Notes under the pieces: model-generated | The model's database searches: none | Seen by the model: only the letters and a program-made list of their open reading frames with translations | What the model was told of the DNA's origin: nothing | Part shown: one piece after another, positions 46,882 to 56,297 of the stretch | Position numbering within the stretch: the stretch's first letter is position 1 | Layout: every line of letters begins with the position of its first letter | Program-made: the position numbers and the translations under genes | Assembly (NCBI GenBank): GCA_016713025.1 | Contig: JADJPZ010000004.1 | Coordinates: 1,054,001 to 1,118,000 of the forward strand | Direction of reading: 5' to 3' | DNA: 64,000 nucleotides | Origin: Saprospiraceae bacterium | Lineage (GTDB): Bacteria; Bacteroidota; Bacteroidia; Chitinophagales; Saprospiraceae

Positions 46882-47941
46882 TTAACTTCTCAAAATCCTT
46901 CATGACATCAATCAAAACATTGACTCCTTCCAACGTCATAGCATTGTATATAGATGCCCTGAAACCTCCCACTGATCTATGTCCTTCCAGACCTGCACAA
47001 CCTGCAATTTTACATTCATCAAGGAATTGTTTTTCTTTTTCTTTGTTATGCAAAAGGAAACACACATTCATATTTGACCTATCCTCAAGAGCTGTTGGTG
47101 TATAAAACAATGAATTTCTTTTTATTTCATTGTATAGTGCATCAGCTTTCTCCTCATTTTTCTTTTGAATGGCAGATACACCACCATTTTTTTTCATCCA
47201 TCTTAGTGTCAGCATAGAGACAAATACCGGAAATACAGGTGGAGTGTTATACATTGATCCTGCTTCTATATGATTCAGATAGTCCATCATCGCAGGTATT
47301 GGTCTGTTTACCTTACCGAGAGCTGATTTTTTTACAATAACCAGAGTGGTGCCAGCTGGTCCCATATTTTTCTGAGCACCGGCGTATATCAAATCAAACT
47401 GAGATACGTCAATGGTTCGACTGAAAATATCAGAAGACATATCACTAACCAGAGGGACATCTGTCGCAGGAAAACTCTTGTATTGGGTTCCGAAAATGGT
47501 GTTGTTACTGGTCACGTGAAGGTATCTGTATGAAGGATCTATTTCATAACCCTTCGGAATATAGGAGTAGTTTCCATCTTTTGAAGAAGCGATCACATCA
47601 ACTTTACCATACAATTTACCATCTTTTATGGCTTTGCTGGCCCAGGTTCCTGTGTCGGTGTAAGCAGCTTTCATACTTTCGTCCAATAAATTCATAGGGG
47701 CCATGGCAAATTGTAAACTTGCTCCACCACCAAGAAATAATACTTCATAGTCGTCCGGCACATGCAACAGCTCTTTGACCAAAGCAACGGCTTCGTCCAT
47801 AACGGCAATAAATTCTTTAGACCTGTGCGAAATTTCAAGTAATGAAAATCCCATTCCTTTAAATTCAATTACTGCTTCTGCAGCTTCCTTCATGACTTCT
47901 TTAGGAAGTATAGCTGGACCGGCATAAAAATTATATTTCAT
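46874..47941 (-). CDS. serC: phosphoserine aminotransferase
   Basis: 355 residues from the ATG at 47941 (MKYNFYAGPAILPKEVMKEA). The longer frame adds MLKKNKI before it. It converts 3-phosphohydroxypyruvate to phosphoserine using PLP. Motifs: LFLGGGASLQFAMAPMNL, the PLP-lysine region YAGAQKNMGPAGTTLVIV, GLEGHRSVGGFRASIYNAM near the end. No serA is adjacent in the window. Confidence 0.94.
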   Translation of the reverse strand: MKYNFYAGPAILPKEVMKEAAEAVIEFKGMGFSLLEISHRSKEFIAVMDEAVALVKELLHVPDDYEVLFLGGGASLQFAMAPMNLLDESMKAAYTDTGTWASKAIKDGKLYGKVDVIASSKDGNYSYIPKGYEIDPSYRYLHVTSNNTIFGTQYKSFPATDVPLVSDMSSDIFSRTIDVSQFDLIYAGAQKNMGPAGTTLVIVKKSALGKVNRPIPAMMDYLNHIEAGSMYNTPPVFPVFVSMLTLRWMKKNGGVSAIQKKNEEKADALYNEIKRNSLFYTPTALEDRSNMNVCFLLHNKEKEKQFLDECKIAGCAGLEGHRSVGGFRASIYNAMTLEGVNVLIDVMKDFEKLNG

Positions 47942-48088
47942 TATTTTATTTTTTTTAAGCAATTATTACAAAATAATAACAAATTTCCCGCAAATATAAC
48001 ACATAATTTGGTAGTATGGTTTTAACATAGCATCATTTTTGTCTAAATAAAATTTCGCTTTTATCAATTCATTTACCCTATCCAATGC

Positions 48089-48784
48089 TCATTTTTCAAG
48101 TGCCGTCACAGCACAAGCTTCTGCGTGTATCGTAGTGGTGTCAAATAATCTATAGGGAACATCTGTGCTTTTGACCAGCATACCTATTTCCGTACATCCC
48201 AGAATAATACCTTGAGCACCACTTTCTATCAGTTGGTCCATTATTTCGATATACCTGAGTCGTGATTCATTCCTGAGTTCTCCTTTCACCAATTCTTCAT
48301 ATATTATCCTATGTATATCGTTCCTTTGGTTTTCATCCGGTATGATGATGGTAGCGAGGCTCTCTTTTTCTAATTCATCTTTAAGAAAGTTTTGTTCCAT
48401 GGTAAATTTTGTACCTAAAAGTGCAGCGGTGTTGATGTGGTTATCTACGAGCACTTTGGCCGTGGCAGTGCCGATATGAAAAAAAGGCACATTTATGCTG
48501 GACTGAATGTCCGGTGCAAGTTTATGCATCGTATTGGTACAAAGGGCTATAAAATCCGCACCAGCATTTTCTAAGTTTACAGCAGCATCGATGAGTATAT
48601 CTGATAACTTGTTCCATTCACCTTGGTGCTGTAAATGTGCTATGACACTGAAATCCAGCGAGTAAAGAATACATTTTGCTGAGTGATGACCACCCAGAAT
48701 GAATTTAATTTTTTGATTGATCAATTGATAGTACAAAGCGGATGATTCCCATGACATTCCGCCTATGAGGCCTATGGTTTTCAT
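48089..48784 (-). CDS. aspartate/glutamate racemase family protein
   Basis: 231 residues. Both catalytic cysteines are present, in ALCTNTMHKL and ILGCTEIGMLV. The start KTIGLIGGMSWESSALYYQL is typical of the YgeA-like aspartate/glutamate racemase group. It probably interconverts D and L acidic amino acids; substrate not determined. Confidence 0.9.
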   Translation of the reverse strand: MKTIGLIGGMSWESSALYYQLINQKIKFILGGHHSAKCILYSLDFSVIAHLQHQGEWNKLSDILIDAAVNLENAGADFIALCTNTMHKLAPDIQSSINVPFFHIGTATAKVLVDNHINTAALLGTKFTMEQNFLKDELEKESLATIIIPDENQRNDIHRIIYEELVKGELRNESRLRYIEIMDQLIESGAQGIILGCTEIGMLVKSTDVPYRLFDTTTIHAEACAVTALEK

Positions 48785-48811
48785 TGAGGTAATTATATTA
48801 TTCTCCTAACT

Positions 48812-49405
48812 TTATACTTGCCCAACATTTATCCACTTGGCTTTTACCGGAGGCTGATATGTTTTCATTTTATCCAGCAAATCTGGTATTTCCTGACTTA
48901 CCAATACCATATCCCTGTTGCTTTGTCTCAATAGATTTTGTTTGACCATGTTATTAAAAAAAGCTATCAGAAGATCATAAAAACCACCAACATTCAAAAT
49001 TCCGACTGGTTTTGCATGTAATCCAAGCTGCCCCCATGTCAGCAGTTCAAACATTTCATCCAGGGTGCCAAAGCCACCTGGCAATATGATGGCACCATCT
49101 GATTGATCAAACATAGTCATTTTGCGTTCGTGCATTGATTTCACTTCGATGAGTTTTGTCAGATTTTCATGAGCAATTTCTTTGTGTTTGATAAAGGTAG
49201 GAATCACACCAATCACTTCACCGCCCGCATTCAATGCAGCATCGGCTATTGCACCCATCAACCCGACTCTTGCCCCACCATAGATGATCGCTATTTCCTG
49301 TTGGGCCAGATACACTCCCAAGTTTTGAGCTTCTTTGCAGTATTGCTCATCCTTTCCCACTGACGAACCACAAAAAATAGCTATAGATTTTATATTTGTT
49401 TCCAC
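48812..49405 (-). CDS. LOG-family protein (cytokinin riboside 5'-monophosphate phosphoribohydrolase-like)
   Basis: 197 residues, TIGR00730 type: AIFCGSSVGKD at the start, YGGARVGLMG, the family signatures MHERK and PGGFGTLDEMFELLTW. Members hydrolyse nucleoside monophosphates to base and ribose 5-phosphate. The start is 27 bp downstream of the racemase's upstream end, same strand, so likely co-transcribed with it. Confidence 0.92.
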   Translation of the reverse strand: METNIKSIAIFCGSSVGKDEQYCKEAQNLGVYLAQQEIAIIYGGARVGLMGAIADAALNAGGEVIGVIPTFIKHKEIAHENLTKLIEVKSMHERKMTMFDQSDGAIILPGGFGTLDEMFELLTWGQLGLHAKPVGILNVGGFYDLLIAFFNNMVKQNLLRQSNRDMVLVSQEIPDLLDKMKTYQPPVKAKWINVGQV

Positions 49406-49766
49406 ATTAAATATTTTATAATGTTCACTTCAAATTTCATTAAGTTAACGTCTGTCTTAAGTTTAAAGTCAAAAATTTCTATAGGGTAAAATTACAAAAT
49501 TGGTCAGTATATATATAATAAATTCAAAGTAAATTTGATAAGAATTCATTTAAATTAGCCAAGGTAGGTGCAGTCCTATTTCTTTCCACAACTTATAGGC
49601 TAAAATTATAGTATGGAGTAGGTGCCAGGTTTAAAAAATGATTAAAAATTTCTTCACTTTTACTTTCATATCCAAAAGCAATCATATTCTGAATGAAAAT
49701 ATGACTCATAAAGTATTTATTTTCAGAATTTTAGCTTATTGAGCTTAAAAATTGCTCAAAGGCACT
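49406..49766. other. intergenic stretch
   Basis: About 360 AT-rich bases between the oxaloacetate decarboxylase operon end and the LOG gene start. No gene, terminator or repeat is evident. Confidence 0.5.
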
Positions 49767-50972
49767 TTATTGCAAAAATGAGATCAATACCCCTGCTGCT
49801 ACTGCACTCCCTATCACCCCGGATATATTGCTGGACATGGCGTACTGGAGGATATGATTACTGGAATCATATTTGAGTGCAAGCTCATTGGCTACGCGGG
49901 ACGACATAGGTACTGCACTTAAGCCTGTGGCTCCGATAAGTGGATTGATTTTCTTTTTTGAAAAGCGATTATATATTTTTACAGCATAAATTCCTCCCGC
50001 CACTGATAAGCAAAATGCCAAAAATCCGCCCACTATGATCATCAAGGTCTGAGGTTGCAAAAAGGTAGACGACGTCATAGTTGCCCCAACTGTAAGCCCT
50101 AAAAATATTGTAGCAGTATTCAAAATGGTCTCGGACGCTGCAGCAAAAAGCCTGTGCGTATCAGTGCCGATTTCTTTTACCAGATTTCCAAATAGTAACA
50201 TACCTATAAGAGGAACTGATGACGGAATCAATAAAGATACCATAATACAAAGGACAATAGGGAAAATGATTTTTAATAGTTTCAGATTTTTAATCTGTAA
50301 GCTTGGTGGATACAACTTGTCCTGTTCTTTCATGTTGATGCAAAATTCTTTTTCGGTCATCGTAAACTTTGCAACCAACGGTATGATGACAGGAACCAAT
50401 GCCATATAGGAATATGCGGCGATGGCGATAGGACCCAATAAATGTGGGGCAAGCTTTATAGCAGTATAAATAGCTGTAGGTCCGTCAGCTCCTCCGATGA
50501 TACCCAGCGCAGAAGCTTCTTTGAGTGTAAAACCAAGATTTACACTTAATATCAGAATCAAAAATATACCTATCTGTGCAGCTGCCCCGAAATAGGCCAA
50601 CCTAAGATTTCTCAACATCGGACCAAAATCGGTCAATGCTCCAACTCCCATAAATATCAAAGGGGGCAATAATCCGGTTTTGATCAGAAGATAGTAAAGC
50701 ATATTCATTATGCCATGCTTTTCGGCTATTTCAAGGATAGTCATTTCAGAAATCCCATTCTCAATAGTAGCCGGGACTACGCCCATATTTCCACCCGGAA
50801 AATTTGCCAGGAGTACTCCAAAAGCTATCGGAACTAAAAGTAAGGGTTCGAATTTTTTACCGATACCAAGGTATAATAAACTAAGGGCAAGTACTATCAT
50901 CAAAATGGACAAAGGATCTTCCAGAAAGGCACTGAAAGCTGTCATTTCGTATATTTTTTGAAGTATTTCCAT
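49767..50972 (-). CDS. oadB: oxaloacetate decarboxylase beta subunit (Na+ pump)
   Basis: 401 residues, about nine membrane helices. Signatures: FMGVGALTDFGPMLRNLRLA, GIIGGADGPTAIYTAIKLAP (the Na+-site GADGPT loop), and NPLIGATGLSAVPMSSRVAN. The subunit couples decarboxylation of carboxybiotin to Na+ export. Its start lies two bases after the alpha subunit stop. The GcdB/MmdB paralogues look alike; the alpha chain next to it decides for oxaloacetate. Confidence 0.93.
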   Translation of the reverse strand: MEILQKIYEMTAFSAFLEDPLSILMIVLALSLLYLGIGKKFEPLLLVPIAFGVLLANFPGGNMGVVPATIENGISEMTILEIAEKHGIMNMLYYLLIKTGLLPPLIFMGVGALTDFGPMLRNLRLAYFGAAAQIGIFLILILSVNLGFTLKEASALGIIGGADGPTAIYTAIKLAPHLLGPIAIAAYSYMALVPVIIPLVAKFTMTEKEFCINMKEQDKLYPPSLQIKNLKLLKIIFPIVLCIMVSLLIPSSVPLIGMLLFGNLVKEIGTDTHRLFAAASETILNTATIFLGLTVGATMTSSTFLQPQTLMIIVGGFLAFCLSVAGGIYAVKIYNRFSKKKINPLIGATGLSAVPMSSRVANELALKYDSSNHILQYAMSSNISGVIGSAVAAGVLISFLQ

Positions 50973-50974
50973 GC

Positions 50975-52828
50975 TCAGATCAGTTTTATCAGGTTTTGGT
51001 CCTCTTCTACGTCTCTTCCTTTTGTCACCAATATCTCGGCCACAGTTCCTGACTGATCTGACGTGATGGCATTGATTACTTTCATCGCTTCTACATACGC
51101 TACCGTATCTCCTTTTCTAATTGAGTCACCAATTTTAATACCTACTTCTCCCGCATCTTTAGTGAGGAAGAACTTACCTTCAAGTGGTGAAGTAATGTAG
51201 TATGCCCCATTTTCATTTTGAACTTTTTCATTTGGTACTATATTACTTGTTGTAGATGCACCATCAGGATAGGATATTTTTACTTCATATTTTTCTCCTT
51301 TGACTTCGACATTTAAGATTTGGGGTAATATCTGAGATGTAGAAGCTGTAGGAATTGATGATATTGGTTTAATTCTTCTTATCATCAAGTCTGCTTCAAA
51401 TTTTTCTTTAGCATCACCCGATTTATAAGCTTCATATTGTGTGGGATGCATAGCATATTCAAATAGCTCCTCATCATCTTGTCCGGGATCCCAGCCTTTA
51501 TCTGTCATTTTTTGCCGGTACATATCCAGTTGATCAGGGTACAAATCCTGCGGATTGCCAGTAAAAAAAGTCTTTCTTTGACTTTTAGCCAATTCTATTA
51601 TTTCTGTATCAAGTGGACCATATAGTTGTCCTTGCTGTCCCAGCAACATATTCCACGTATTTTCATCCAGCATCGACCAGCGGGATTTGCCTTTTTCCAT
51701 TTGGATGACATTCATCAATGCTACGTTTTTTACATATTGACTGAAAGGTGTAACCAGTGGCGGATATCCCATTTTGGGCCACACATATTCTACTTCATCA
51801 AAAAGCTTTATGAGTAATTCGTCCTGGGTAAGTGGGGATTGATTATTTTTAATTTTCCAGGCATTAAGACTGTCCAGATTTTTGGTCAGGTCAGACATAA
51901 GACTACCCATCATGCCACCAGGCAGACCAGGGCCGATTAGAAGTGAATTCATTTCTCTGTTTTTGGGACTGATGTAGTATCCCAGAAAATCATCAATAAA
52001 TTCCTGCGTGAGTGTGCGCACCTGCATATAAGCTTTCATATTGATATCTCTGACCGCAAAACCCGCATCTTTGAGCATTGCATGTATCGTAAGCAGATCG
52101 GCATGTCCGGTACCCCAGGATAGTGGTTCCATACCTGCATCAATGATATCAGCACCATTTCTGGCGGATTCCAGTGCAGAAGCCACGGAAAATCCAGGTG
52201 TTGAATGACCATGATATTGAATAATGATGTTGGGGTATTTCTCTCTGATTCCTTTGACGATTTTGCCAACTGATGCCGGCCTGGCAATGCCCGCCATATC
52301 TTTGAGACATATCTCTTCAGCTCCGAGTGCAATGAATTTGTCAGCAAGGTCTATAAAATATTCAATGGTATGCAGTGGAGATACTGTCATACTCAGGGCA
52401 CCCTGAGCAATCATGCCTCCCTCTTTTGCGTACTGGAAAGACAGTGCCAGATTTTCAGGATTGTTTAAGCCATCAAATGATCTTGAAATGTCGGTTCCCT
52501 GGAGCTTCTTCAATTTGAACATAAGCCGCCGCACATCTTTAGGCACAGGGTTCATTCTCAAGCCATTCAGTCCTCTTTCAAGCATTTGAGTTTGAATCCC
52601 TGCATCGTTGAATGGTTGAGTCCATTTCCGTACCGCGACATTTGGGTTTTCACCATATAATAAATTGATTTGTTCAAAACCTCCGCCATTGGTTTCAACT
52701 CTTTCAAAACAACCCATTTGGATGATAGGTTCTGCAACTCTGACCAACTGATCCATTCGCGGCATATATTTTCCAGCAGATTGCCACATGTCCCGATACA
52801 TCAGAGCCAGCTTGATTTCTCTTCTCAT
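50975..52828 (-). CDS. oadA: oxaloacetate decarboxylase alpha subunit (carboxyltransferase + biotin carrier)
   Basis: 617 residues. The carboxyltransferase TIM barrel (1-300) starts IKLALMYRDMWQSAGKYMPR, with R-D-x-x-Q-S kept and MYRDMWQS replacing the usual TLRDAHQS. It continues EICLKDMAGIARPASVGKIV, IIIQYHGHSTPGFSVASALE, then a PYC_OADA domain. A linker leads to a biotinyl domain with YVEAMKVINAI (biotin lysine in A-M-K). It transfers CO2 from oxaloacetate to biotin. Operon order gamma-alpha-beta is standard. Confidence 0.93.
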   Translation of the reverse strand: MRREIKLALMYRDMWQSAGKYMPRMDQLVRVAEPIIQMGCFERVETNGGGFEQINLLYGENPNVAVRKWTQPFNDAGIQTQMLERGLNGLRMNPVPKDVRRLMFKLKKLQGTDISRSFDGLNNPENLALSFQYAKEGGMIAQGALSMTVSPLHTIEYFIDLADKFIALGAEEICLKDMAGIARPASVGKIVKGIREKYPNIIIQYHGHSTPGFSVASALESARNGADIIDAGMEPLSWGTGHADLLTIHAMLKDAGFAVRDINMKAYMQVRTLTQEFIDDFLGYYISPKNREMNSLLIGPGLPGGMMGSLMSDLTKNLDSLNAWKIKNNQSPLTQDELLIKLFDEVEYVWPKMGYPPLVTPFSQYVKNVALMNVIQMEKGKSRWSMLDENTWNMLLGQQGQLYGPLDTEIIELAKSQRKTFFTGNPQDLYPDQLDMYRQKMTDKGWDPGQDDEELFEYAMHPTQYEAYKSGDAKEKFEADLMIRRIKPISSIPTASTSQILPQILNVEVKGEKYEVKISYPDGASTTSNIVPNEKVQNENGAYYITSPLEGKFFLTKDAGEVGIKIGDSIRKGDTVAYVEAMKVINAITSDQSGTVAEILVTKGRDVEEDQNLIKLI

Positions 52829-52863
52829 ACGATTATTACTATTATTTCTGTTCGTGGGAACAA

Positions 52864-53127
52864 TTATTTTTTCTTGATATATTCAATTTTTGCTTTTCCT
52901 TCCGTCAATTTTTTTATTGCTTCGACTATAGCAGTTTCGTTATTACTGGAAGTGGTCTCTGTTTTTAAAGATGTGAATGGTACTTCATGGATGTCAAGTT
53001 GTATTTTGTTTACCATTTTAATAAGGAAACCGCCACCTGATACTACTATTAATAAGATGAAAAATACCGATGACATTCCAATAATTAGTAGTAAAAAGGC
53101 GTTTGTGATTGTGTCTTCCATGATCAA
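52864..53127 (-). CDS. oadG: oxaloacetate decarboxylase gamma-like subunit
   Basis: 87 residues: one N-terminal membrane helix (AFLLLIIGMSSVFFILLIVV) followed by a polar tail (AIVEAIKKLTEGKAKIEYIK). Size, topology, the G-M-x-x-V-F motif and position before oadA fit the OadG family, which anchors the complex and carries Zn in other species. Confidence 0.85.
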   Translation of the reverse strand: MIMEDTITNAFLLLIIGMSSVFFILLIVVSGGGFLIKMVNKIQLDIHEVPFTSLKTETTSSNNETAIVEAIKKLTEGKAKIEYIKKK

Positions 53128-53385
53128 TAATAATAAGAATTTATGTTTTATAAACTTTGATTAAAATTTAATATTTCATTTAATAGGTGTTTTTTAAAAT
53201 AAAATATGGAAATGTGATTCTTTGTTTGAGTTAAAAGAATTAAATTTCTCCATTATATAAAAGTTTATATTTTAAAACTAAAAAATCGAATAAAGGGAGC
53301 GAATGTAAGCTAATTTTTTAATTCTCGTTAACTTTGCGGTTGCTAAAAAAATCTTGAGTCAAATAATAAAATCATTTTTGGGGTT

Positions 53386-54683
53386 ATGTCATTAAAAGTT
53401 TTTAAGTTTGGAGGGCTTCAGTCAAAGATGCTGATGGTTTTAAAAATGTCGGGAAAATTTTAACAAAATACAAAGACAATAAAATTGTTGTTGTCGTATC
53501 GGCAATGGGAAAAACCACGAACGCTCTAGAAGAAATTGTAAAGAGTTACTATGCCAGTGATGGTAATACCAGTACATTATTGCATCAGTTAAAAGCACAT
53601 CATTTCAATTTGGTGAGTGAATTATTTGACGCAGGCAATGATGTACTGGATGATATCAATGATACTTTTGTAGAAATCGATTGGGTACTGGAAGAGCAAC
53701 CTCACGAAGACTTCGACTACACCTATGATCAGATTGTGTCCATCGGAGAATTGTTGTCTTCAAAAATCCTGGCACATTACCTTAAGTCACTTCAACTAAA
53801 AAGTGACTGGCTGGATGTGCGTAGTGTCATACAAACTGACAACACATACCGGGATGCCCGAGTCATTTGGGATACTACTCAAAAAAATGCCACAAACAGG
53901 ATTTTACCAACCTTAAAGGATGTTAATCATATAGTCACGCAAGGATTTATAGGGAGTACTTCAGAAAATTTTACCACAACTCTGGGGAGAGAAGGATCTG
54001 ACTATACTGCTGCAATTTTATCATATTGTCTCGATGTAGAGAGTATGCATATCTGGAAAGATGTTCCCGGAGTATTGACTGGAGATCCCAGAATATTTGA
54101 TGAGGTATTGAAACTTCCGAGACTATCTTACAAAGAAGCTATCGAGATGACATACTACGGTGCAAAAGTGATCCACCCCAAAACCATCAAACCTATCCAA
54201 AATAAACAGATACCGCTTTACGTAAGACCATTTCTTGACCCGTCAAGTGAAGGAACCGTCATAAGTGATGAAAAAGAATTGAGTTATCCGCCTGTGATCG
54301 TAATCGAGCATGATCAGGCCCTCCTTCATATTTCTACCAATGACTTTTCATTCGTAGCAGAACATCATCTTAGCATGATATTTTCACTATTGGCCAAATA
54401 TCGATTGAAGGTCAATATGATGCGAAACACAGCTATCAGTTTTTCTGTTTGTATCAATAACATTCCCGATAGAGTCAAAAAATTTGAAAAGGAGCTTGGT
54501 GGCGAATTTAAACTGATTGCAGATAATGACCTTGAACTCATTACCATCAGACACTTTAACGAAGATATACTAAAGGATATGAAAAAGAACAAATTGATCC
54601 TGTTTGAAGAAAGGCTTCAGGATACGGTGCAGATGGTGGTCAAAAACTTACCGAAAATGAAGCGAAAAGATATTCAATCATAA
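53386..54683 (+). pseudogene. lysC: aspartokinase with a frameshift near its N-terminus
   Basis: The ATG at 53386 gives MSLKVFKFGG, the aspartokinase K-F-G-G start, then the frame breaks. Adding one G to the GGG run at 53413-53415 gives KFGGASVKDADGFKNVGKIL and runs into the long frame that reads VVSAMGKTTNALEE and continues to 54683. Downstream motifs are intact: TQGFIGSTSENFTTTLGREG, then SDYTAAILSYCLD and the C-terminal ACT region. The repaired protein has about 432 residues and would phosphorylate aspartate for lysine, threonine and methionine synthesis. An essential gene is unlikely to be dead, so a sequencing deletion is the simpler explanation. Confidence 0.88.
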
Positions 54684-54729
54684 TGAGTGAAATGAAGTTT
54701 ACTTACAAAAAATTATCTAATTTCCACTG

Positions 54730-55629
54730 ATGGCTAATTTGAGAAGAAATCATGCCAGACAAGGACAAGGTCTGCAGACCACTTTCAGGCTTGTGATTTT
54801 TGTCTTTGTTGCTATAGGAGCTTTAGTGGGTGGCTACCTTTACCTAAAAAAGTATGGGAACGAATACTTCGAAACTGAAAAATTTGCTGAGTCTGATCAT
54901 TTTGATAGAACATTTCTTCCTTCCGCCAGTGGTCAAGTGATTCATCACACCTATTACACGATGTCTTACAATGAGAAAAACGAACAAGCTCAATGGGTAG
55001 CATATATCATGGATCGAAAAATGCTCAATGTACCTAACCTTGCGCGGTATAATTATTTCGATCCTGACTATAAAGTGACCACAAGATCTGCTTTTCATCG
55101 GGATTACAACAGCTCCGGATACACCAGGGGTCATTTAGTTCCCGCTGGTGATATGGCTTTTGATACTTTGGCCATGCGTGAAACCTTCCTGATGAGCAAT
55201 ATTTCACCACAATTGAGAGCATTCAATAATGGTATATGGAAAGAACTTGAAGAAAATGTCAGAGACTGGACCTATAAGGCTGAAAGGCTTTACATTATTT
55301 CAGGGCCAGTTTTTTCTGGACCGCGCAAAACCATAGGGCGCGAAAACAAGATAACTGTACCTGATGCTTTTTTTAAAGTATTGCTGGATTATACTGACCC
55401 CGAAAGAAAAGCTATAGCTTTCATCATCCCACACGAAATGTCCGAAAAGAGACTTCAGGAATTTATGGTTTCGGTAGATGAAGTGGAAAGAGCAACAGGT
55501 ATTGACTTTTTTAACGAAATGATCAATGATGTCGAAGAAGAAAAACTGGAATCTCAACTCGACAAAACCAAATGGAATGTAAGCGATAAGAGGTTCCAAT
55601 TGCGCATCACAAAGTGGAATTATGAGTAA
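54730..55629 (+). CDS. DNA/RNA non-specific endonuclease (NUC1 type), membrane-anchored
   Basis: 299 residues. An N-terminal membrane helix (LVIFVFVAIGALVGGYLYL) anchors the chain, so the nuclease domain (about 55-290) faces the periplasm. The beta-beta-alpha-metal motif is SSGYTRGHLVPAGDMAF with catalytic His, and the metal-ligand Asn lies in FLMSNISPQL. It would cut DNA and RNA outside the cytoplasm. It overlaps the HAD gene by 8 bp and follows aspartokinase by 46 bp. Confidence 0.92.
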   Translation: MANLRRNHARQGQGLQTTFRLVIFVFVAIGALVGGYLYLKKYGNEYFETEKFAESDHFDRTFLPSASGQVIHHTYYTMSYNEKNEQAQWVAYIMDRKMLNVPNLARYNYFDPDYKVTTRSAFHRDYNSSGYTRGHLVPAGDMAFDTLAMRETFLMSNISPQLRAFNNGIWKELEENVRDWTYKAERLYIISGPVFSGPRKTIGRENKITVPDAFFKVLLDYTDPERKAIAFIIPHEMSEKRLQEFMVSVDEVERATGIDFFNEMINDVEEEKLESQLDKTKWNVSDKRFQLRITKWNYE

Positions 55630-56272
55630 TTTTTCAAAGGTTAAAAATGTAGTTTTTGATTTTGGTGGGGTCTTGCTAAATATAGATTATGACCTTACTT
55701 ATTATGCATTGAGCAAAATCCTTCAAGTTGACTTCCATCCTGATAATCTTCCGGAAAATGTTGTAAAGATTTTTAACGAATTTGAAACAGGAGCAGTAAA
55801 TAAAGAAACGTTCATATGGAATATCCAGCGTCTTGCAAATAAAGATGTACCGCAAGGCAAAGAAATTATTGATGCATGGAATGCTATGTTGATAGGCTGG
55901 GATTCTTCCATTTTTGACCTTTTGCTGGCTCTTAGAAAAAAATATAAAGTGTACCTACTGAGTAATACCAATGAGATTCACCTCGATTGGGTCTATTCTG
56001 ATCTTGAAAAAAATCATGGTATTTCAGATTTTGATGTTCGTTTTTTTGACAAAACATTTTATTCGCATCTGATAGGATTCAGAAAACCTGATGTGGCAGT
56101 ATATAATTACATCACCCATGATGCACCTATAAAACCCAAAGAGACAATTTTTATCGATGACATACTGCGAAATATTCAAGGTGCACAATCTGCAGGTTGG
56201 AGAGGATACCACCATCATCCTGATGACGATCTCGGTTTCGTATTAAGAGAAAAATTAAAACTGAATTTTTAG
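55622..56272 (+). CDS. HAD-superfamily hydrolase (subfamily IA)
   Basis: 216 residues. Motif I VVFDFGGVLLNID, motif II LLSNTNEIHLDW, motif III lysine in GFRKPDVAVYNYI, motif IV IFIDDILRNIQGA. The second motif-I acidic residue (usually D-x-D) is G, as in several YihX-like members where the spacing differs. Likely a sugar- or nucleotide-phosphate phosphatase. It starts inside the end of the nuclease gene, so both are translated from one mRNA. Confidence 0.85.
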   Translation: MSNFSKVKNVVFDFGGVLLNIDYDLTYYALSKILQVDFHPDNLPENVVKIFNEFETGAVNKETFIWNIQRLANKDVPQGKEIIDAWNAMLIGWDSSIFDLLLALRKKYKVYLLSNTNEIHLDWVYSDLEKNHGISDFDVRFFDKTFYSHLIGFRKPDVAVYNYITHDAPIKPKETIFIDDILRNIQGAQSAGWRGYHHHPDDDLGFVLREKLKLNF

Positions 56273-56297
56273 ATACGTCTATCTACTCAATTGAATC

